From contig NZ_JABX01000006.1 in the NCBI RefSeq assembly GCF_001469165.1, forward strand, positions 62,001 through 126,000: 64,000 nucleotides of DNA, given 5' to 3'. The notes beneath the pieces are model-generated. The model had not been told where the DNA came from, did not search any database, and worked only from the letters and a program-made list of their open reading frames with translations. The translations under genes and the position numbers were made by a program. Each line of letters starts with the position of its first letter. The stretch's first letter is position 1. Below, piece after piece: positions 32,799 to 42,922 of the stretch. Origin of the DNA: Thiohalocapsa sp. ML1. GTDB taxonomy: Bacteria > Pseudomonadota > Gammaproteobacteria > Chromatiales > Chromatiaceae.

Positions 32799-33950
32799 TC
32801 AGCCCAGCTCCTCGCGCATCCCCTCCAGCACCCGGGCGATGACGGCCTCGGTGCGCCCGCGCAGCTCGGCCTCGTCCGGGTGGTGCAGCAGCAGCTCGCG
32901 GCGGATCTGGGCCAGGGCGCCTAAGTGCGCGGTCTGGGCGCCTTGGCCGGTCAGGTCCGCGGCGCGGCTCTCCAGCAGGTCCAGGGCGTCGGTGAGGTCG
33001 GGGATGGAGCGGTGGGTCTCGCCGGCGGGGCCGCCGGCCTCGTCCACCAGGGGCTGGATGACCTCGGCGAGCACGGCGCGGTCCTCGGGGGCGTTCCAGC
33101 AGTGGAGCAGGGGCCAGAGGTCGGCGGGGGTCGCTTGGTCGCGGCCTTCCAGCAGCGCGGCGCCGCGGATGAGCTTGAGGCCCTTGACCAGGCGGCGGTC
33201 GGAGAGCTCGACGCCCTCGGCGCGCAGTTGCCGGGCGAGCTCCTGGTACTGGGTCTGGAGGGGGCCGAGCTTGACGGCGGCCAGCTCGCGGTGCAGGGCG
33301 CCGAGCTGCTCCGGGGCGAGCAGGGCGGCGGTGTCGTCGGCGGCGGCGGTGAGGCGCCGCTGCTCCAGCGCCCAGCCGCGCTCCAAGAGGTCGCCCAGGT
33401 GCTCGTCGGCGACCGGGGTCATCTCCAGGCGCAGCACGAAGCGGTCGGAGAAGGCGCGCAGGGTGGGGTCGTCCGGGAGCTGGTTGGAGGCGCCGAAGAG
33501 CGCGATCAGCGGCACCTGCGTGCGTTGCGCGCCGTTGTGGAAGATGCGCTCGTGCACGACGCTGAGCAGGGTGTTGAGGATGGCGCTGCTGGCCTGGAAG
33601 ACCTCGTCCAGGAAGGCGATCTCGGCCTCCGGCAGCATGCCGGCGGTGTTGACGACGTAGGTGCCGCCCTGGAAGCGCTCGATGTCGATGGGGCCGAACA
33701 GCTCCGAGGGCTCGGTGAAGCGGGTCAGCAGGTAGTCGAAGCGGCGCGCGTTGACGCCGTCCGCGAAGCGCGCCACCAGCTCGGACTTGCCGGTGCCGGG
33801 CGGGCCGAGCAGCAGGCAGTGCTCGCGGGTGACGAGCGCGAGGCGCAGCAGGTCCACCGCGGCGTCGCGGCGGGCGAACAGGAGCTTGAGGTTGGTGGCG
33901 ACCCGGTTCAGGCGCGCGATGGTGTTGGCGGCGTCGTGGGAGAGGGGCAT
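32799..33950 (-). CDS. MoxR family AAA+ ATPase
   Basis: A 383-residue MoxR-type AAA+ protein. Walker A is GPPGTGKSE (about residues 49-57), Walker B EIAFLDEVF, sensor 1 LIALFGASNQLPDD, and the arginine region AFSDRFVLRLEM. A C-terminal helical lid and extension follow (LELLxSRAADLTGQGA-like and RELLLHHPDEAEL). MoxR ATPases act as chaperones that remodel vWA proteins. Here the next gene encodes a WD40-vWA protein, ten bases downstream. The ATG at 33950 matches the usual N-terminus; an in-frame extension upstream translates a palindromic repeat and is rejected. No metal-cofactor or methanol dehydrogenase genes are near, so a conflict-system role is favoured. Confidence 0.92.
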   Translation of the reverse strand: MPLSHDAANTIARLNRVATNLKLLFARRDAAVDLLRLALVTREHCLLLGPPGTGKSELVARFADGVNARRFDYLLTRFTEPSELFGPIDIERFQGGTYVVNTAGMLPEAEIAFLDEVFQASSAILNTLLSVVHERIFHNGAQRTQVPLIALFGASNQLPDDPTLRAFSDRFVLRLEMTPVADEHLGDLLERGWALEQRRLTAAADDTAALLAPEQLGALHRELAAVKLGPLQTQYQELARQLRAEGVELSDRRLVKGLKLIRGAALLEGRDQATPADLWPLLHCWNAPEDRAVLAEVIQPLVDEAGGPAGETHRSIPDLTDALDLLESRAADLTGQGAQTAHLGALAQIRRELLLHHPDEAELRGRTEAVIARVLEGMREELG

Positions 33951-34332
33951 GGCTGGGTGGTCCTTGTGCGGTGCGTGGGCGTCGGGTGGCGGTGCGAAGG
34001 CGGTGGTGAAGGTGCGTGGGCGGAGCCGGTTGGTGGATGCGCTTCGCTTACCATGAAAGTCGCGCGCAGCGCGCTCCTTAATCTCCCTCTCCCTCTGGGA
34101 GAGGGCCGGGGTGAGGGAAACGGCCATGGCGAGCAGCGCCTTTCATCTTCCGGGGTGGCGCTGGTCGCCATGGTCGTTAGTCACAGTTTTCAAAAACAAG
34201 CAATGCAGTTTTTTCAACTACGAAACACGCGAAATACGCGAAAGGACAGCCGGACAGTCAGGGTTCACCGCAATTTCGCGCTTTTCGCGTGTTTCGTAGT
34301 TTCAAGAGGATGTGCAACTTGTTCTTGAATCG
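33951..34332. repeat. Repeat-rich intergenic region with a long inverted repeat
   Basis: Between the MoxR and AAA+ genes lie three elements. One is GGATGCGCTTCGCTTACC (near 34034), related to copies at 26121 and 37538. The second is a CCCTCTCCCTCTGGGAGAGGGCCGGGGTGAGGG hairpin type, here near 34083-34117 (only its ends quoted as CCCTCTCCC and GGGTGAGGG matter). The third is a long inverted repeat whose arms CTACGAAACACGCGAAA (34218-34234) and TTTCGCGTGTTTCGTAG (34283-34299) match perfectly. No gene is seen. These may terminate or process the transcript between the two ATPase genes. Confidence 0.75.
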
Positions 34333-36366
<2,034 letters not shown>

Positions 36367-36471
36367 CGATGTGGGGCGGGTGCGGGTTCTGCGGGAGGCG
36401 AGCTGGGGGGACGACAAGGGTCGCGTCGGACTAAAGGGCAGGCGCGAAGCAACAGGTCCGCACAGCGGACC

Positions 36472-37347
36472 CTACGCGGCGCCCTCGGCCGCGGCGCGCA
36501 GCGACGCGGTGAGGGCGGCGAGGCGCAGGCCCTCCAGGTAGACGTGGAAGTCCAGATAGCCGCGCTCGCGCACCGCCCGCGGGTCGTTGCGGTAGACGGC
36601 GCGGAAGGACTCCCACCAGCGCCCGGCGGCGAGCGCGAGGTGGAGCCGCGCGGGGTCGGTGTCGGCGCCGAGGCTGGCGAGGGCGCGCCGGATCAGCGCG
36701 GCCCAGTCGGCGCGGTGCCCGGCGAGCGCGGCCTCGACGATGTCGACGATCAGCTCGGGCCGCGCCGGGGCGCCGGCGGAGCCGAGCCGCAGCGCCTCCA
36801 TGAGCCGCCCGCGCCAGGCGAGCAGGCCGGGGTGGTCCTCGGCGGCGGCGAAGGCGTGCACCAGGAGGCGCCGCCCGGCCGCGGTCGCGGCCAGGCGCTC
36901 GCAGAGCAGCACGGCCTCGTCCTCGCCGCCGCGGGGCGGCAGCATCAGCACCGCGGTGAGCGGCGAGCAGAGCAGCAGTTGCTCGGCGGTGACGGCCGGC
37001 AGGTGCAGCAGCGCCGGGCCGACGACGGCGTGGCGGGCGATGAGGTCGGCAAGGTCGCGAGTCGGCGGGCAGGCGTCGATGAGCCGCTCGGCCGCGGCCT
37101 GCGGCGCGGCGCCGATGGCGGCGGCGAGCCAGAGCGGCTCGGGGGCCAGCGGCGCGGCGGGCTCGGCGAGCAGCGGCGCGAGGCCGAGCCGGGCGGCGGC
37201 GATGGCGACGGCGCGGGCGAGGGCGGCGCGGGCGGCGGCGCCGGGGCGGGCCAGCTCCGCCAGGTCGCCCAGGTCGCCGCGCGGCGGCGGGCCGTCGGGG
37301 GCCTCGCACCAGGCGAGCACGGCGATGGCGGAGCGCTCAGCGGTCAT
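36472..37347 (-). CDS. Helical cluster protein of unknown function
   Basis: A 291-residue, Ala/Leu-rich all-helical protein. No nucleotide-binding or catalytic motif is visible. Recognisable stretches are LLHLPAVTAEQLLLCSPLTA, LLVHAFAAAEDHPGLLAWRG and RYLDFHVYLEGL-like RGYLDFHVYLEGLRLAAL near the end; the last suggests a conserved binding segment. It lies between the JAMM peptidase and the AAA+ ATPase genes, 105 bases before the ATPase. A solenoid adaptor that delivers clients to the AAA+ ring is a reasonable guess, unsupported by a known family. Confidence 0.7.
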   Translation of the reverse strand: MTAERSAIAVLAWCEAPDGPPPRGDLGDLAELARPGAAARAALARAVAIAAARLGLAPLLAEPAAPLAPEPLWLAAAIGAAPQAAAERLIDACPPTRDLADLIARHAVVGPALLHLPAVTAEQLLLCSPLTAVLMLPPRGGEDEAVLLCERLAATAAGRRLLVHAFAAAEDHPGLLAWRGRLMEALRLGSAGAPARPELIVDIVEAALAGHRADWAALIRRALASLGADTDPARLHLALAAGRWWESFRAVYRNDPRAVRERGYLDFHVYLEGLRLAALTASLRAAAEGAA

Positions 37348-37380
37348 GGGCTGCTTGCACCCGCAGAGGGAAGGGCGGGG

Positions 37381-37490
37381 TGATTCGGGATCGGGATCGG
37401 GATCGCTATCGGTATCGAGATCGGTATCGGGCTCAGGCTCGGCCTCGGTATCGACCTCGGTATCGACCTCGGCCTCGGCCTCGGTTGCGA
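37381..37490. repeat. Hexanucleotide tandem repeat tract, copy 2
   Basis: Imperfect hexamers GGGATC, GGTATC and CTCGGC-type units run between the helical-protein gene and the JAMM gene. The tract is the reverse sense of the one at 27370-27484. A GGATGCGCTTCGCTTATCC palindromic element follows at about 37538-37556. Confidence 0.85.
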
Positions 37491-37579
37491 TGGCGAGTGC
37501 ATCGGCAAACCGCAGCCGCCACGGACCAGGACGGCGGATGCGCTTCGCTTATCCGTACGGCGGGCACCCTGTTGCCGAG

Positions 37580-38722
37580 TCATGGCCGAGCACCACGGGT
37601 TTGATGGTGGCACAGCAGCATGTCCTCCCCCCGGCGCACGTACCAGCGCAGCACGCGGTGCGGGCCGTCCAGGTTGACGAGGCCCGCGACCTGCCAGGGG
37701 ATGCGGAAGGTGGTGAAGTGCAGCCGGTAGTCGATGGACGACAGGCCCATGGCGTCGGTCGCCGGGAACAGGTGGGTGTGGTACCAGCCGAGCAGCACGG
37801 CGCCCTGGTGCTCGGTGGCGAGGCGGGCCTTGATGGCGTCGAAGGAGTCGCCGGTGAAGGTGAAGTGCAGGAAGGAGGCGCCCACCTGCTCCGCGGGGAC
37901 GGCGGCCCTGACCAGGACGATGAAGGTCTCGGGCGCGTCGGCGTCGGCGAACACCTCGCCCACCAGGAAGCCGCCCTGCTCGACCTGATCCGAGAAGGGC
38001 CGGTCGCGCTCCAGCTCGGCGGCGACGACGGGCTCCATGACGACCTTGACGAAGCCGGTGTGCAGCGCGGCCTCGGCGAAGCCGGGCGGCGGCGGCGCGG
38101 CGCCGAGGTCGGCCAGGCGCCGCGCCGGCGGCGGGGCCGGCGGGATGGGGCGGATGCGAAAGCCGGGCCGCTCGCCCCGGGCGTAGGGCGTGACCTCGGC
38201 GACGCCGAGCGGGACGGGGGCGGGGATGTGCAGCAGCCGCTCGATGCCCGGCCCGTCGATGCGGAAGGCGCGCACGCGCCTGCGCTCGGCGGGGTCCAGC
38301 GCCTGTACCCAGGCGCGCACGCCAGGCCCCAACACCTCGACGGCGGTGTGCGGGTGGCGATAGTGCCAGTGGCCCGCGATGTGGACCCGCACCTGGATGT
38401 AGCCGATGGCGTCGCTGGCATAGGCGAGCGGCGGGTCGCCGCCGATGCCGGTGTCGTCGCTCGGGTAGGGCAGCAGCAGCAGGAACGGCGGGTCCGCGCG
38501 GCGCCAGTGCGGGCCGAGCCAGCCGGTCAGGAAGGGGTCGGCGACCTCGACGATGGGGCGCGCCGGCGCCACGGGGTCGAGGGCCGCGTCCAGCAGCACC
38601 ACGGTGTAGCCCGGCTGGTGCCCCGCCGGCTGCGGGTCCGCCGCGGGCGCCGGCCCGGCGTGGTCGTCGCCGCCCGGCGTGCTCCCCGGCGTGCTCCCCG
38701 GCGTGCTCCCCGGTGTGCTCAT
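37580..38722 (-). CDS. JAMM/JAB metallopeptidase (deubiquitinase-like)
   Basis: A 380-residue protein. Residues 1-17 are a short tandem STPG repeat; 35-200 a beta-rich domain of unknown fold (GYTVVLLDAALDP, IGYIQVRVHIAGHWHYRHPH). Residues 215-370 are a JAB domain: EQGGFLVGEV with the active Glu (248), and the zinc motif GWYHTHLFP...GLSSID, giving H315, H317, S328 and D331 in the JAMM H-x-H-x10-S-x2-D pattern. JAMM peptidases remove ubiquitin-like tails or process their C-termini. The ATG overlaps the stop of the E2-fusion gene (ATGA), so both are made together. This is strong evidence for a ubiquitin-like cycle. Cellular target unknown. Confidence 0.9.
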   Translation of the reverse strand: MSTPGSTPGSTPGSTPGGDDHAGPAPAADPQPAGHQPGYTVVLLDAALDPVAPARPIVEVADPFLTGWLGPHWRRADPPFLLLLPYPSDDTGIGGDPPLAYASDAIGYIQVRVHIAGHWHYRHPHTAVEVLGPGVRAWVQALDPAERRRVRAFRIDGPGIERLLHIPAPVPLGVAEVTPYARGERPGFRIRPIPPAPPPARRLADLGAAPPPPGFAEAALHTGFVKVVMEPVVAAELERDRPFSDQVEQGGFLVGEVFADADAPETFIVLVRAAVPAEQVGASFLHFTFTGDSFDAIKARLATEHQGAVLLGWYHTHLFPATDAMGLSSIDYRLHFTTFRIPWQVAGLVNLDGPHRVLRWYVRRGEDMLLCHHQTRGARP

Positions 38723-38723
38723 G
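38676..38723 (-). repeat. Four 12-base tandem repeats in the start of the JAMM gene
   Basis: GGCGTGCTCCCC occurs three times in a row and once in altered form over the first codons, encoding four STPG units. The unit is a multiple of three, so copy-number change keeps the frame. Confidence 0.95.
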
Positions 38724-40149
38724 GCGTCACCCGCCGGATGCGCAGCCGCCGCTCGGGCGCGCCGGCGAGCACCATGCGCCCGGTGAGGGAGATGCCGCCG
38801 CGGGCCTCGATCGCCCGCTGCCCGTCCGGCGTCATGGCCCAGCGCGCGGCCTCGGTGTCGAGCGCGGCGCCGCGCAGCGCGCCGGGGCGCTGCGGGTCGT
38901 CCTCCACCACCGCGTAGTTGCGGTAGGCGGCCAGGTCCACGAGCATCTGGCACAGCTCGCCGAAGTCCATGCCCGGCACATAGTGCTCCTTCAGCGCCCC
39001 CAGGCAGACGTAGCCGGTCTCGCGGTGGATGTTCGGGTGGAAGATCTCGGTGAGCCACCAGGCCGCCGGCGCCTGCTCCGGGAAGTCCGCCGGCACCTCC
39101 ACCAGCACGCGATGCCGCTCGATGGGCACCGGCGGCCCGCCGGGCGCGGGCGGCGGGCCGAAGCTCGGCGCGCTGAAGTCGAATTCGTATTCCGTGGGGG
39201 CGACCAGGGAGTTGGCGCTCATCTCGAAGCCGGGGTGGGCCTCGACGTAGTCGATGACCTCGTTGCGCGCCTTGGCGAGCGCCTCCTCGCGGCGGTTCGG
39301 GTCGATGGCGCCGGCGGTGCGCTCCGGCGAGACGTTGAGCACGTCGCCGGGGCGCACGCCCGCGTCGTGCAGGGTGTCGCGCGGGTCGAGGCGATGGCGC
39401 TCGCCGCTCGGCGTGACGCGGTTGACCACGGCCTGCGTCCGCTGCCCCTGGGACATGGGCCAGGCCGCATCGCTGTAGGCGTTCATGATGCCGCGGGCGA
39501 CGTCCTTGACCGTCGTCGACGCCCGGATGCGGTCGAGCCCGAAGCGCTGGCCGTCCGGGCCTTCGGCGGTGAGGGGGTCGGAATAGTAGTCCCGGAAGTG
39601 GTAGGGCTCGACCGTCATGCGCGATTCGACGCCGCGCTCCCGACAATACTCATGCACCTCGCGCATGACATCGTCGACCTGCGTCTCCGACAGCCCCTCG
39701 AGGGTGACGTTGAATCGCGAGCTGCCTTCTTCGCCGAGATTGATCAAGGCCTTGCCCCCTTGCGTCTGTGCCGAGTCTCCCAGGCGCTGAAGGATCGCCA
39801 GCAACACATCAGGCGGCAGCTCGCCGGTGATGCGCAGCTCGACGTTGATGCCGGTGTGCCCGCGGCGATCCGGGGCGTCGGCGGGATCCCGGCAATTGGC
39901 GAACACCGAGTTGCCGGCGAAGATGGACGCGGCAGCCCGGCACAAGCGGCTGACGCCGTCATGGCCCCCCATCCCCTTCTTGAGCTTGTTGACCACGTCC
40001 CGCCACCAGTCGAGGATCGATGGCGTTCCGAACGCACCGAAGAAGACGTGCTTGACGTCGATCTGCGCCAGCAACGCCGTCGCACCGGAGCTGTTGTCGA
40101 AGCACTCCGCGAGCTCGGTGATGAATCGGTTTTCCCAGTCCTGTGTCAT
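38719..40149 (-). CDS. EAD - ubiquitin-like - E2 conjugating enzyme fusion
   Basis: A 476-residue multidomain protein. Residues 5-88 fit effector-associated domain 1 (helices with FITELAECF, ILDWWRDVVNKLKKGMGG, AAASIFAGNSVF). Residues 100-180 are an alpha/beta domain (INVELRITGELPPDVLLAIL). Residues 203-276 are a YukD/ubiquitin-like beta-grasp (IRASTTVKDVARGI, HRLDPRDTLHDAGVRPGDVL). Residues 285-440 are an E2 fold with RHRVLVEVPADFPEQAP, the HPN motif (371-373) and catalytic Cys382 in GYVCLGAL, nine residues on as in classical E2s. The remainder is a short beta domain. The ATG at 40149 lies five bases after the TIR gene stop. It should accept the activated modifier from the E1-like enzyme. 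The UBL could be the modifier itself or a docking part. Confidence 0.88.
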   Translation of the reverse strand: MTQDWENRFITELAECFDNSSGATALLAQIDVKHVFFGAFGTPSILDWWRDVVNKLKKGMGGHDGVSRLCRAAASIFAGNSVFANCRDPADAPDRRGHTGINVELRITGELPPDVLLAILQRLGDSAQTQGGKALINLGEEGSSRFNVTLEGLSETQVDDVMREVHEYCRERGVESRMTVEPYHFRDYYSDPLTAEGPDGQRFGLDRIRASTTVKDVARGIMNAYSDAAWPMSQGQRTQAVVNRVTPSGERHRLDPRDTLHDAGVRPGDVLNVSPERTAGAIDPNRREEALAKARNEVIDYVEAHPGFEMSANSLVAPTEYEFDFSAPSFGPPPAPGGPPVPIERHRVLVEVPADFPEQAPAAWWLTEIFHPNIHRETGYVCLGALKEHYVPGMDFGELCQMLVDLAAYRNYAVVEDDPQRPGALRGAALDTEAARWAMTPDGQRAIEARGGISLTGRMVLAGAPERRLRIRRVTP

Positions 40150-40154
40150 CGTGA

Positions 40155-40883
40155 TCAAACGCCCGCGACCAGCCATGCCGCCAAGTCGGCGAAATCATGC
40201 GGCGCCGCCGACATGCGCCCCTGCCGGCTGGACAGGTAGGAGGCGGCGCTGTTGGGGTCGAGGCCGTCGACCCAGATGGGGACGATGGCCGCACCGCGGC
40301 TGTCCGCGACGCCGATCTCGTAGGCGCAGAAGGTGCGTTGCAGGAAGTCCGGGGTCACCCAGCAGGCGAGCACGGAGGCGCTGCCGGCGGCGTCGCGGAT
40401 GACGTCGAGCCAGCGCTGGCCCGGCCCGATGGAGCGGTGGTCGAGGAACAGGGCGAGCCCGGGCGCGGCGGCGGCGAGGGCGTCGTAGAGCGCGTCCACC
40501 TGGTGGCGGTTCGCCGACGCGTAGCTGAGGAAGATCCCGCGCTCCCCGGCGGCCGGGGCGGCTTGGGCGCCGGCGCTGCCGAGGTCGAAGAAGAGCCGGG
40601 ACAGCTCGGGGTTGCCGGGCAGGCGGTCCGCGACGCGCTCGACGACCCGGGCGACGGCGTCGGCGCGAAAGCCGGCGGTGCTGCTCATGCCGGCATTGGC
40701 GGCCTTGACGGTCGCGAGCCAGTCGCCGAGCGGGGTGCCGCCGGGGGCGAAGCGCTCGCCGGGGAAGTCCAGCTCCATGCGCACGGTGGGCGCATTGACG
40801 GCACCGTCGGGCGCGACGCGGGCCAGGGTCTCGGCGACGCGGTGCAGCTCGGAGGGTTTCAGCTCGCGGGGTCCGTTGGACAT
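40155..40883 (-). CDS. TIR-domain effector with N-terminal effector-associated domain
   Basis: A 242-residue protein. Residues 8-100 look like an effector-associated domain (helices with ELHRVAETLARVAP, LGDWLATVKAANAG, VADRLPGNPELSRLF). The TIR domain runs from 115: GIFLSYASANRHQVDALYDAL, then FLDHRSIGPGQRWLDVI, and CAYEIGVADSRGAAIVPIWV with the Glu (189) expected for NAD+ cleavage. TIR effectors of bacteria degrade NAD+ or make cyclic ADP-ribose signals. Its EAD could pair with the one on the neighbouring E2 fusion, bringing effector and conjugation machinery together. AACGGAGCTGACC before the ATG is a good ribosome site. It lies between the E1 and E2 genes. Confidence 0.88.
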   Translation of the reverse strand: MSNGPRELKPSELHRVAETLARVAPDGAVNAPTVRMELDFPGERFAPGGTPLGDWLATVKAANAGMSSTAGFRADAVARVVERVADRLPGNPELSRLFFDLGSAGAQAAPAAGERGIFLSYASANRHQVDALYDALAAAAPGLALFLDHRSIGPGQRWLDVIRDAAGSASVLACWVTPDFLQRTFCAYEIGVADSRGAAIVPIWVDGLDPNSAASYLSSRQGRMSAAPHDFADLAAWLVAGV

Positions 40884-40922
40884 GGTCAGCTCCGTTCGGT
40901 GCGCGGTGGCCGGTAGGGGTCG

Positions 40923-42002
40923 TCAGCAGAGCTCGACGTAGTCGAGCCCCGCCGGGCGGCGCACGGCGAGGATCTCCGCCGCCGGAACGCCAAGTGTCCG
41001 AAGTTTAGCGCCTTGCGGCGCCCGGTCCAGTTCCAGCGACGTGCGCGGGTGCAGCCGGGCACCGCAGCGCGGGCAGTCGGCGGCGGCGACCCGGCCGGGC
41101 CGCTCCGCGCGGAAGCCGCAGCGCCGGCAGGCCACGGCGAGCTGGAAGGGCGTCCAGGCCAGCGGCACGGCGTCCGCCGGCAGGCCGGCGCAGAGGTCGC
41201 CGACGCTCGGGTCGGGGCCGAGGGAAAGCGGCCGGGCCGCGGGCAGGCGGTGGTGATACGGGCAATGCGGGTCGCGGCGTTGACGTACCGGCACGCTGCG
41301 GCCGGTGGCGCCGTCGAGCTCCAGCAGGTCCGGCGGGACATCGAGCCCCATGACGTGCCGCAGCGCGAGCAGGGCCATCAGGTTGCCCACCAGGGCGGAC
41401 AGGGGCGCGGTGGCGCCCGCGCTGTCGGGCTCGGCGGGCAGCCCGCAACCGCGGCGCACCTGGGCCAGGGCATCGTCGGCGGCACGCTCGCCGGGCGTCA
41501 GGCCGCAGCCGTAGCAAGGGCCTTCCGGGGCCAGGTACGGGCGCACCTCGCCGCTCCAGGGGCCGGTGGCGCCGTCGATCCAGGGCGCACCGGCGAGGCC
41601 GCGGCGGCCGGCCAGCGCGAGCCGGGCGGCGCGGCTGTCCAGACAGCCCATGACGAGGCTCGCGGCGCGCAGCTCGGCCAGGCCGATGCCGTGCTCCAGC
41701 CGGTCAGCGCGGATGTCCACGACGGTGTCGGGGGCGATGCGGGCGAGGCCGTCGCGGGCGGCCTCGACCTTGAGCCGGCCGATATCGGCGCCCGTGAACA
41801 GCGGCGCGCGGCTCAGGTTGGAGGCCTCGATGCGGTCCATGTCGCACAGCAAGAGCCGCCCGACGCCGGCGAGCCCCAGGGCCTGGGCCACGGCGTTGCC
41901 GAGGGCGCCGACGCCGACGACGATGATGGTGGCCGCCCGCAGCCGCGCCTGATCCCAGCCGGGGAGCCGCAGGTGGCGGTCGAAGCGGCCGTCCGCGATC
42001 AT
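40923..42002 (-). CDS. E1-like (ThiF/MoeB-fold) activating enzyme with zinc ribbons
   Basis: A 359-residue adenylating enzyme. The Rossmann loop VVGVGALGNAVAQALGLAG (about 28-46), the LLCDMDRIEASNLSRAPLF motif (ATP/Mg contacts) and ADIGRLKVEAA are classic E1/ThiF/MoeB signatures. SLVMGCLDSRAARL is the crossover region, and CYGCGLTP (163-166) with CRRC...CPRC near 292-312 are probable zinc sites. A catalytic Cys would be expected in the 160-190 region (C186 is one candidate), but I cannot fix it. It would adenylate the C-terminus of a ubiquitin-like modifier and pass it to the E2. Parts of this gene are found as fragments in two long repeats elsewhere in the window. It is 39 bases upstream of the TIR gene. 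Confidence 0.9.
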   Translation of the reverse strand: MIADGRFDRHLRLPGWDQARLRAATIIVVGVGALGNAVAQALGLAGVGRLLLCDMDRIEASNLSRAPLFTGADIGRLKVEAARDGLARIAPDTVVDIRADRLEHGIGLAELRAASLVMGCLDSRAARLALAGRRGLAGAPWIDGATGPWSGEVRPYLAPEGPCYGCGLTPGERAADDALAQVRRGCGLPAEPDSAGATAPLSALVGNLMALLALRHVMGLDVPPDLLELDGATGRSVPVRQRRDPHCPYHHRLPAARPLSLGPDPSVGDLCAGLPADAVPLAWTPFQLAVACRRCGFRAERPGRVAAADCPRCGARLHPRTSLELDRAPQGAKLRTLGVPAAEILAVRRPAGLDYVELC

Positions 42003-42019
42003 GGCGCCGGCGGCGGACC

Positions 42020-42610
42020 TCAGCTCATGCCCGGGCAGGAGCCCTGGTGCCGGCTGGAGCGCAGCCAGAGGTCCCAGCAGTGCAGTTGCTTCAGCACATC
42101 GCGGTGCACGGCCGCCTGGCAGCGCGGGTGCAGCGGGTCGCAGGGGCAGATGACAACCAGATCCAGCGGCCGAAAGGTGTGTCCGCAGACCTTGCAGGCG
42201 GCGCGCCCGTGGCCGCGGTGCGGCGGCGCGAGCAGCGGATGGCCGGCCTCCAGGCGGGTGAGCGGGACCTCGTCCGGCATGGGCCAGGCGGTGATGAGGC
42301 CGTCGTAGAAGCCGGCGGCGGCGCTGAGCGGTGGCGCGTGCGCCGCCGCCGCGGGGTCGGCCGAGGCGCAGTGCAGCCCGGGCATGTCGTGCCGGGCGCG
42401 GCGGTCCGGCAGCGTCAGCACGGTATCGCCGAGCCGGAAGCTGTGGCCGCAGACATCACAGCGCCGGTGCAGCCAAGGCGAGCGCAGCGTCGTCTGCACG
42501 CGCTGCGGCGCGGGTGCGCCCGCCCCGGCGGCGCGCGGCGCGCCCTCGAGCCCCGCGGCCCTGCCCGCGTCGAAGGCCGCTCTTACCAGTCCGGCCTGGT
42601 GTTCCGGCAT
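42020..42610 (-). CDS. RING/treble-clef-like zinc protein, candidate E3
   Basis: A 196-residue protein with two related zinc modules. The first (51-80) has CDVCGHSFRLGDTVLTLP and a later His-Cys pair. The second (139-192) has CKVCGHTFRPLDLVVICPC, then HPRCQAAVHRDVL, and Cys178 and Cys192, giving a cross-brace set C-x2-C ... C-x-C ... C-x4-H ... C ... C similar to bacterial RING fingers. The first lacks the later ligands and is partly degenerate. RING proteins bring a charged E2 to its substrate. Position directly upstream of E1 (17-base gap), as the first gene of the cluster, supports an E3-like role. A different double zinc adaptor remains possible. Confidence 0.75.
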   Translation of the reverse strand: MPEHQAGLVRAAFDAGRAAGLEGAPRAAGAGAPAPQRVQTTLRSPWLHRRCDVCGHSFRLGDTVLTLPDRRARHDMPGLHCASADPAAAAHAPPLSAAAGFYDGLITAWPMPDEVPLTRLEAGHPLLAPPHRGHGRAACKVCGHTFRPLDLVVICPCDPLHPRCQAAVHRDVLKQLHCWDLWLRSSRHQGSCPGMS

Positions 42611-42922
42611 CTGTGTCGTCCTCTCATACCGACTTCGCGCATCGAACGCACGCCGTATGCCGCTTGCCGCCGACGAGATTCTGCGTCGGTTGCGCCAGTC
42701 GCATGCGGATTTCCATCGGCTCGTCGTCCCGCCCCCGCTTGGGGTGCTCGCACGCTATTGGGCCGCCTGCCTGCATGACCGACCCACCTTAACAGAACCC
42801 AGTCGGCCCACTGCCGGCGGCGGCGTGCATTCAGGTGCGCATCGGTCCAGATCGCGCAAAGCACCCTTGTCACCGCCGATTGCGACGTCACGAAGAACGC
42901 TACCTCGCCTTGCCGACTTTGA

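Noticed and set aside
32799-33950. Methanol dehydrogenase-type MoxR operon
   Set aside because: No dehydrogenase, cytochrome or other mox genes are near; the neighbours are WD40-vWA and AAA+ conflict-type genes.
33951-34127. N-terminal extension of the MoxR gene beginning MAVSLTPALSQRERE
   Set aside because: SLTPALSQRERE is the usual translation of a dispersed intergenic hairpin, and the family N-terminus begins at the ATG at 33950.
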